From Flemingiibacterium sp045579745 (GTDB lineage: Bacteria; Bacillota; Clostridia; Oscillospirales; CAG-272), in assembly GCA_045579745.1 (NCBI GenBank), contig JAZNMQ010000006.1, forward strand, positions 1 to 16,585: a stretch of DNA of 16,585 nucleotides, given 5' to 3'. The translations under genes were made by a program, and so were the position numbers. The notes beneath the pieces are model-generated. The model saw only the letters and a list, made by a program, of their open reading frames with translations, was not told the origin of the DNA and ran no database searches. Shown piece by piece: positions 13,488-16,585 of this stretch (position 1 is its first letter; the number at the start of each line of letters is the position of its first letter).

Positions 13488-15602
13488 TCACAACTCGATG
13501 CATTGCGTAATGCGATGCTGAATACTTTGCCAGTATTGAGCCTTCGGGCGTTCTTTATCTGCGTTTCGAATCTCATTGGCTCGCTTAGATACAGCTCTTT
13601 TTATGTTGAATGTTGTTTTTTCTTTTTCTTCGTCCCATTCTTTTTTGACTAAATTATTAAATTCCGGAGAACATATTTCAAAATAGAATTCTCTCAAAAT
13701 CTTTCCAACATGCTGTTTTAACATAGATTTTAACAGTTTAATTGCTTTTTCCTTATCAAAAGAATTTGGAATAGTTCGTTCCTTTTCCTTTATACTTAAA
13801 CATATCAATACGATGAGAAACATATAGGGCTTTTTATCGGGATAATTGATTGTTCCCTTGCTCACTATTGTTCGCAACGGAATCTCTTCGCTTCTTTTAT
13901 TCCAGTATTCACAGTATTCATCAACATATCTCTTGCCGCTTTTCACAAACGTTTCGATATTAAAAGAAGGGTATTTGATTTGTTCATCCAGGATTTTTAC
14001 ATTAACCTGTTTGATATTTGAAATCTCCGTGATCGAATCCCATGAGCGTCGTTCCCCTTGATCTGTATATTTTTGCCACCCATCCTTCTTCTTTAGTTCT
14101 TCAAAATATGTTCCTCCATTCCAGTATTCTACAAACCTTTTTAATGTGTCTGTTTCTCTCATGCAATCTAACTGATTTAACATAATAAACAAATCATCAT
14201 TAATAACAATTTGCACTCGTTCATGGTATTTCGTGTATTCTTCGCAAAAGATTTCATGTATCATATGATTTATTTCTACCAACAGTTCATCTGTTTCTTT
14301 TAATGGCAGCAATTCATAGGCCGTATATACACGATAAAACATATTGAAATAATTATTAGCGTTAAGTTTTTTTGAACATATTTTCTCATACAATTTCTGA
14401 CCCAGTGTATCAAAAATTGTATTCACTCTATCATCAATATAAGAACATCCCTCGCTGTTAATAATATCCTGTGTATTTATTTGTATTACCTCAAGCAATC
14501 CGTTGATCCGTTTTTCTAACTCGTCAATATTCTGTATCTCCATATTCTTGTTGAGAATTTCACCAATATTGTCAACAATGTTTTTTACGGGCTTCAATAA
14601 TCCTTCGACTCTCTTCTTTGTCCCTTCTACACAGCAAACCTCCCGGTGATAGTCCAGCATGCGCTTTTTGATCCCCTCTATGTCCGTATAGTCATACACC
14701 GCAGCATTATGGATCATATATCGGCTAGACAATTCTTTCTTCACATTTGAGGCATTATCTGCAACGAACAAGAAGCGCCAACGATTCTTCATGCCGCGTT
14801 CCTTCCAAGCCTTGGCAATTTCGTCAAGGCATTTTTTCTCTCCACTCGTCGCAGAATCCTGCATCAAGAAAATGACAATAGGTTTATCCTGGGAATTGAT
14901 TTTGTCACAACAAAAATTTACATACTCGCTTTCGGATGTATCTATTTGCGGAAATTCATAAATACTCACACGGCAGTATTTTGTGTCAACGAATGGAATA
15001 TCTATGCCAATAGCATGGAACAGGGCGTTCTCCATTTGTTCTACGGAATCTATTGTATTGATATCCATGTCCACAAACTGGATTCCTCTTTGCGAATCAT
15101 CACGTGAAACAGGACCATTCAGAATACGATCCACCAGTCTCTGACGGGCATTAATATCCCCGCCCATAACAAGGATATCCAAAGTATCCTTTTTGACTGC
15201 GTCACGGATGGCCTGGGAAAGATCTTCCGATAATGAATCCGCATATGTGGGATTATTCAAAATCTCAGTAGCCGTATTGGTAAGTTTATCCATACGAGCA
15301 TACTGATCCTCACACTCAATAAAATCAACAATTCGGACATCACAGTTATCATTCTTCCTCATGAAGTCCTGCAGGGCACAGTCCAGTTCACGATAGTTAT
15401 CTCGCAAGCCCTTAAAAGTGACGGCATATTCATCATCATTCTGTTCGTCAAACAGTGATTCCAGGAAAGAGGCATTCAACCAGGTTTGCATGGGTGTGCT
15501 CCGATATCGGGAAAACCATCCGTTGCCGGCCAAATCATTTCCATCGATTCTTATGATAGTGTCGATCTTAAAAGGATTATACTCGATATATACCGTTGTC
15601 AT
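13488..15602 (-). CDS. Large protein with dynamin-associated-like N-terminus and degenerate GTPase-like domain
   Basis: A 704-residue protein heading the operon. Residues 1-110 (VYIEYNPFKIDTIIRIDG, then VTFKGLRDNYRELDCAL) resemble the N-terminal region I recall from Firmicute dynamin-like GTPases. Residues 139-325 follow a P-loop-like order: a strand-loop-helix DILVMGGDINARQRL (142-156) where a GxxxxGKS loop is expected but GKS is missing; IYEFPQIDTS (214-223) where a DxxG switch would be; then strands PIVIFLMQDS (241-250) and RFLFVADNAS (276-285), the latter where NKxD would be. It therefore looks like an inactive GTPase-like domain. Residues 325-704 are helical and unassigned. The 5' third is more GC-rich than the 3' part, with a change near 14640. 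RBS AGAGG precedes the ATG at 15602. It probably forms a scaffold or regulator with the ATPase encoded nine bases downstream. The fold assignment is inference. Confidence 0.65.
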   Translation of the reverse strand: MTTVYIEYNPFKIDTIIRIDGNDLAGNGWFSRYRSTPMQTWLNASFLESLFDEQNDDEYAVTFKGLRDNYRELDCALQDFMRKNDNCDVRIVDFIECEDQYARMDKLTNTATEILNNPTYADSLSEDLSQAIRDAVKKDTLDILVMGGDINARQRLVDRILNGPVSRDDSQRGIQFVDMDINTIDSVEQMENALFHAIGIDIPFVDTKYCRVSIYEFPQIDTSESEYVNFCCDKINSQDKPIVIFLMQDSATSGEKKCLDEIAKAWKERGMKNRWRFLFVADNASNVKKELSSRYMIHNAAVYDYTDIEGIKKRMLDYHREVCCVEGTKKRVEGLLKPVKNIVDNIGEILNKNMEIQNIDELEKRINGLLEVIQINTQDIINSEGCSYIDDRVNTIFDTLGQKLYEKICSKKLNANNYFNMFYRVYTAYELLPLKETDELLVEINHMIHEIFCEEYTKYHERVQIVINDDLFIMLNQLDCMRETDTLKRFVEYWNGGTYFEELKKKDGWQKYTDQGERRSWDSITEISNIKQVNVKILDEQIKYPSFNIETFVKSGKRYVDEYCEYWNKRSEEIPLRTIVSKGTINYPDKKPYMFLIVLICLSIKEKERTIPNSFDKEKAIKLLKSMLKQHVGKILREFYFEICSPEFNNLVKKEWDEEKEKTTFNIKRAVSKRANEIRNADKERPKAQYWQSIQHRITQCIEL

Positions 15603-15640
15603 AGGTTACCTCTTTCAGCATAATTTGCGATTCTAACAAT

Positions 15641-15669
15641 ATTTTATCACTCTTTTTATATTTTGTCAA
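15641..15669 (-). promoter_or_regulatory. Sigma-A promoter of the four-gene toxin-ATPase operon
   Basis: On the minus strand, TTGACA (15669-15664), a 17-base spacer and TAAAAT (15646-15641). Start of transcription is expected about 30-35 bases before the ATG at 15602. The surrounding 100 bases are strongly AT-rich. No clear operator is visible here, unlike at the hsd promoter. Confidence 0.85.
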
Positions 15670-15734
15670 TGTTTTTAAACAAATAGCAAGAGATTATTAC
15701 TGAAAATGTAAAGGAAATTGTCCATTAAGCCAAA

Positions 15735-15785
15735 AACCCCCGCTTCCCTTTTGGGGTTGCGAGAGTTTTCCTAATTCACTTTCTG
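15735..15785. repeat. Copy B of the 51-52 bp direct repeat with terminator fold
   Basis: Matches 9081-9132 at about 46 positions. On the minus strand AACTCTCGC...CCC pairs with GGG...GCGGGGGTT around a CAAAA loop and is followed by TTTTT, so it should end the transcript of the short gene to its right and isolate the promoter at 15641-15669. The match continues past the hairpin across a shared AAGTGA stop-codon segment. Confidence 0.75.
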
Positions 15786-15922
15786 ATAAGCCCATACCGT
15801 CCCATCACCAGCTCCACGATCTCCTGTGACCGCACGCGCATATGAAGCTGATCCAGCACGCTGCGAACCGTGTTTACGGTCAAAGTAGAATTACTGGCGC
15901 GATAATCAGGGTAAGCGTTCAT
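15776..15922 (-). pseudogene. Fragment resembling the end of a LuxR-type helix-turn-helix
   Basis: A 48-codon open frame from ATG 15922 to TGA 15776 with no ribosome site. Its last 35 residues (TVNTVRSVLDQLHMRVRSQE then a GRYGLI ending) follow the order of the LuxR recognition helix and closing helix (TVxxHLxxIxxKL, R, GLI). The first helices of that domain are missing. It is probably the leftover 3' end of a regulator gene cut by rearrangement next to the repeat. The resemblance is modest and could be chance. Confidence 0.35.
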
Positions 15923-15947
15923 ATTGGACAAATGAAAACTTGTCAAC

Positions 15948-16274
15948 TTATCGACAAAGAGCATATGGATACTTTTCGACAAGAATATGACGTGCGTCCT
16001 CATCCTCAACAAAATCCAAAACCTTGCAAACCTCAGGACATAGTTTCACGTCTTCAACAGAGATCTCTGCCCCCTCAAGAAAGGCAACGTAGAAGTCCTC
16101 CGTAAAGTCATAGTCTTCCCGCCGCGTTATCCAGCTGATATACCCTCGAATATTCAGGACGTGCATCTCCAAATCCTGCACATCATGGAAACTTGCAACC
16201 ATTTCTTCTCCTGTATTGCCGTAGAAGATAAACACCATGTCATCCAAAAAGTTGCACGGGAACGAAATTGCCAT
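15948..16274 (-). CDS. Unrecognised 108-residue acidic protein
   Basis: I do not recognise the family. The sequence (starting MAISFPCNFLDDMVFIFYGN) is acidic and beta-strand rich at the N-terminus with hydrophobic runs (MVFIFYG, YVAFLEG), then a helical C-terminus (VCKVLDFVEDEDARHILVEK). No signal peptide, membrane helix or metal cluster is visible. A strong promoter lies 60-90 bases upstream, which supports a real gene; the ribosome site is weak (AGG ten bases before the ATG). The frame ends at CGATAA, and the next 25 codons in another frame resemble a LuxR end, so the locus may be rearranged just after this gene. Confidence 0.6.
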   Translation of the reverse strand: MAISFPCNFLDDMVFIFYGNTGEEMVASFHDVQDLEMHVLNIRGYISWITRREDYDFTEDFYVAFLEGAEISVEDVKLCPEVCKVLDFVEDEDARHILVEKYPYALCR

Positions 16275-16313
16275 TGCGATTATACCTGTTACCTCTTACT
16301 CAAAAAATAGTTT

Positions 16314-16366
16314 TGAACGTTCACTCCACATGATACATTATACCATAAAGTACGCGTGGAGTCAAC
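16314..16366. promoter_or_regulatory. Inverted repeats around a promoter (operator candidates)
   Basis: GTTCACTCCAC (16319-16329) and GTGGAGTCAAC (16356-16366) form an 11-bp inverted repeat with one mismatch, flanking the -10 box and covering the -35. TGAACGTTCA at 16314-16323 is a separate perfect 10-bp palindrome near the transcription start. Together they suggest repressor control. Confidence 0.5.
16337..16365 (-). promoter_or_regulatory. Sigma-A promoter of the 108-residue gene
   Basis: On the minus strand, TTGACT (16365-16360), a 17-base spacer and TATAAT (16342-16337). It points at the ATG at 16274. The region from here to 16517 otherwise shows no gene and no clear promoter for the plus-strand gene. 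Confidence 0.85.
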
Positions 16367-16517
16367 TATTTTCCCTGAATTGCAAATCGTTTCCAGCATG
16401 TTACTTTTTTCTGGGAAAAAAACCGTCAAAACCCCAAACAATGACTATATATTATCTCCATGAGAGCCTGTGCGCCTCGACAGATCATAGGAAAAACATA
16501 GAAAAAGGAGAATAACC

Positions 16518-16585
16518 ATGCGAAACGAAACCTGTGCCGAATGCGGCCGCGTCCTGCTTGAGGAGGAGGCCACCGAGTTTGAGGG
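16518..16585 (+). CDS. Start of a plus-strand Cys-containing protein, partial
   Basis: The first 22 codons read MRNETCAECGRVLLEEEATE and continue off the right edge. AAGGAG lies eight bases before the ATG. The CxxC near the N-terminus followed by an acidic stretch resembles a small zinc-ribbon or LIM-like beginning, but the second CxxC pair is outside the window. It is GC-rich compared with the defence genes and is divergent from them, so it may be the native chromosome resuming. Confidence 0.7.
   Translation, partial: MRNETCAECGRVLLEEEATEFE

Noticed and set aside
1..16585. CRISPR array or transposase gene
   Set aside because: No regularly spaced repeats were seen on either strand and no open frame shows transposase or recombinase motifs; the repeats present are pairs only.

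Overview
The window looks like a defence-rich accessory region of a Clostridia-type Firmicute, probably a gut anaerobe. This rests on strong AGGAGG-type ribosome binding sites, consensus sigma-A promoters (TTGACA-17-TATAAT), tightly overlapping operons, and gene families common in Oscillospiraceae and Lachnospiraceae. I cannot name the species. Nearly all genes lie on the minus strand, so the biological order runs from high to low coordinates.

Region 1 (positions 1-8700) is one tightly packed type I restriction-modification operon read leftward from a near-perfect promoter at 8661-8689. Its order is: a single-TRD 'half' specificity protein (8584-7991), hsdM (7988-6432), an unrecognised 117-residue protein (6411-6058), a full two-TRD hsdS (6044-4761), a DUF2971-family protein (4761-3628), hsdR (3628-530), and the start of a YgjP-like (DUF45) metallopeptidase that runs off the left edge. 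Most junctions are 1-4 bp overlaps or gaps of a few bases. The core is a complete methylase/translocase/nuclease set, and four accessory genes are embedded in the same transcript. The promoter carries two perfect palindromes, one over the -35 and one around the expected transcription start.

Region 2 (about 8760-9300) holds no convincing gene. It contains a hairpin terminator, a decayed 3' half of a CAU-anticodon-type tRNA (a likely integration site remnant), a 20-bp direct repeat on each side of that remnant, and two terminators of the operon to its right. It looks like a junction between separately acquired pieces.

Region 3 (9300-15700) is a four-gene minus-strand operon with its own promoter (15641-15669) and terminator (9257-9297). 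The genes are: a 704-residue protein with a dynamin-associated-like N-terminus and a degenerate GTPase-like domain; a 1054-residue HerA/VirB4-type ATPase with an intact P-loop and a long Ser/Thr-rich insert; a small GH-E family HNH/Endo VII nuclease toxin; and its SUFU-family immunity protein. Toxin and immunity are translationally coupled to the ATPase. This is the most interesting system in the window: either a toxin-export machine with its cargo or an ATPase-plus-nuclease defence island. The cassette is bracketed by an imperfect 51-52 bp direct repeat (9081-9132 and 15735-15785) that also folds as a terminator.

Region 4 (15776-16585) has a short unrecognised minus-strand gene with a strong promoter overlapped by inverted repeats, a fragment resembling the end of a LuxR-type helix-turn-helix, and the first codons of a plus-strand Cys-containing protein that leaves the right edge.
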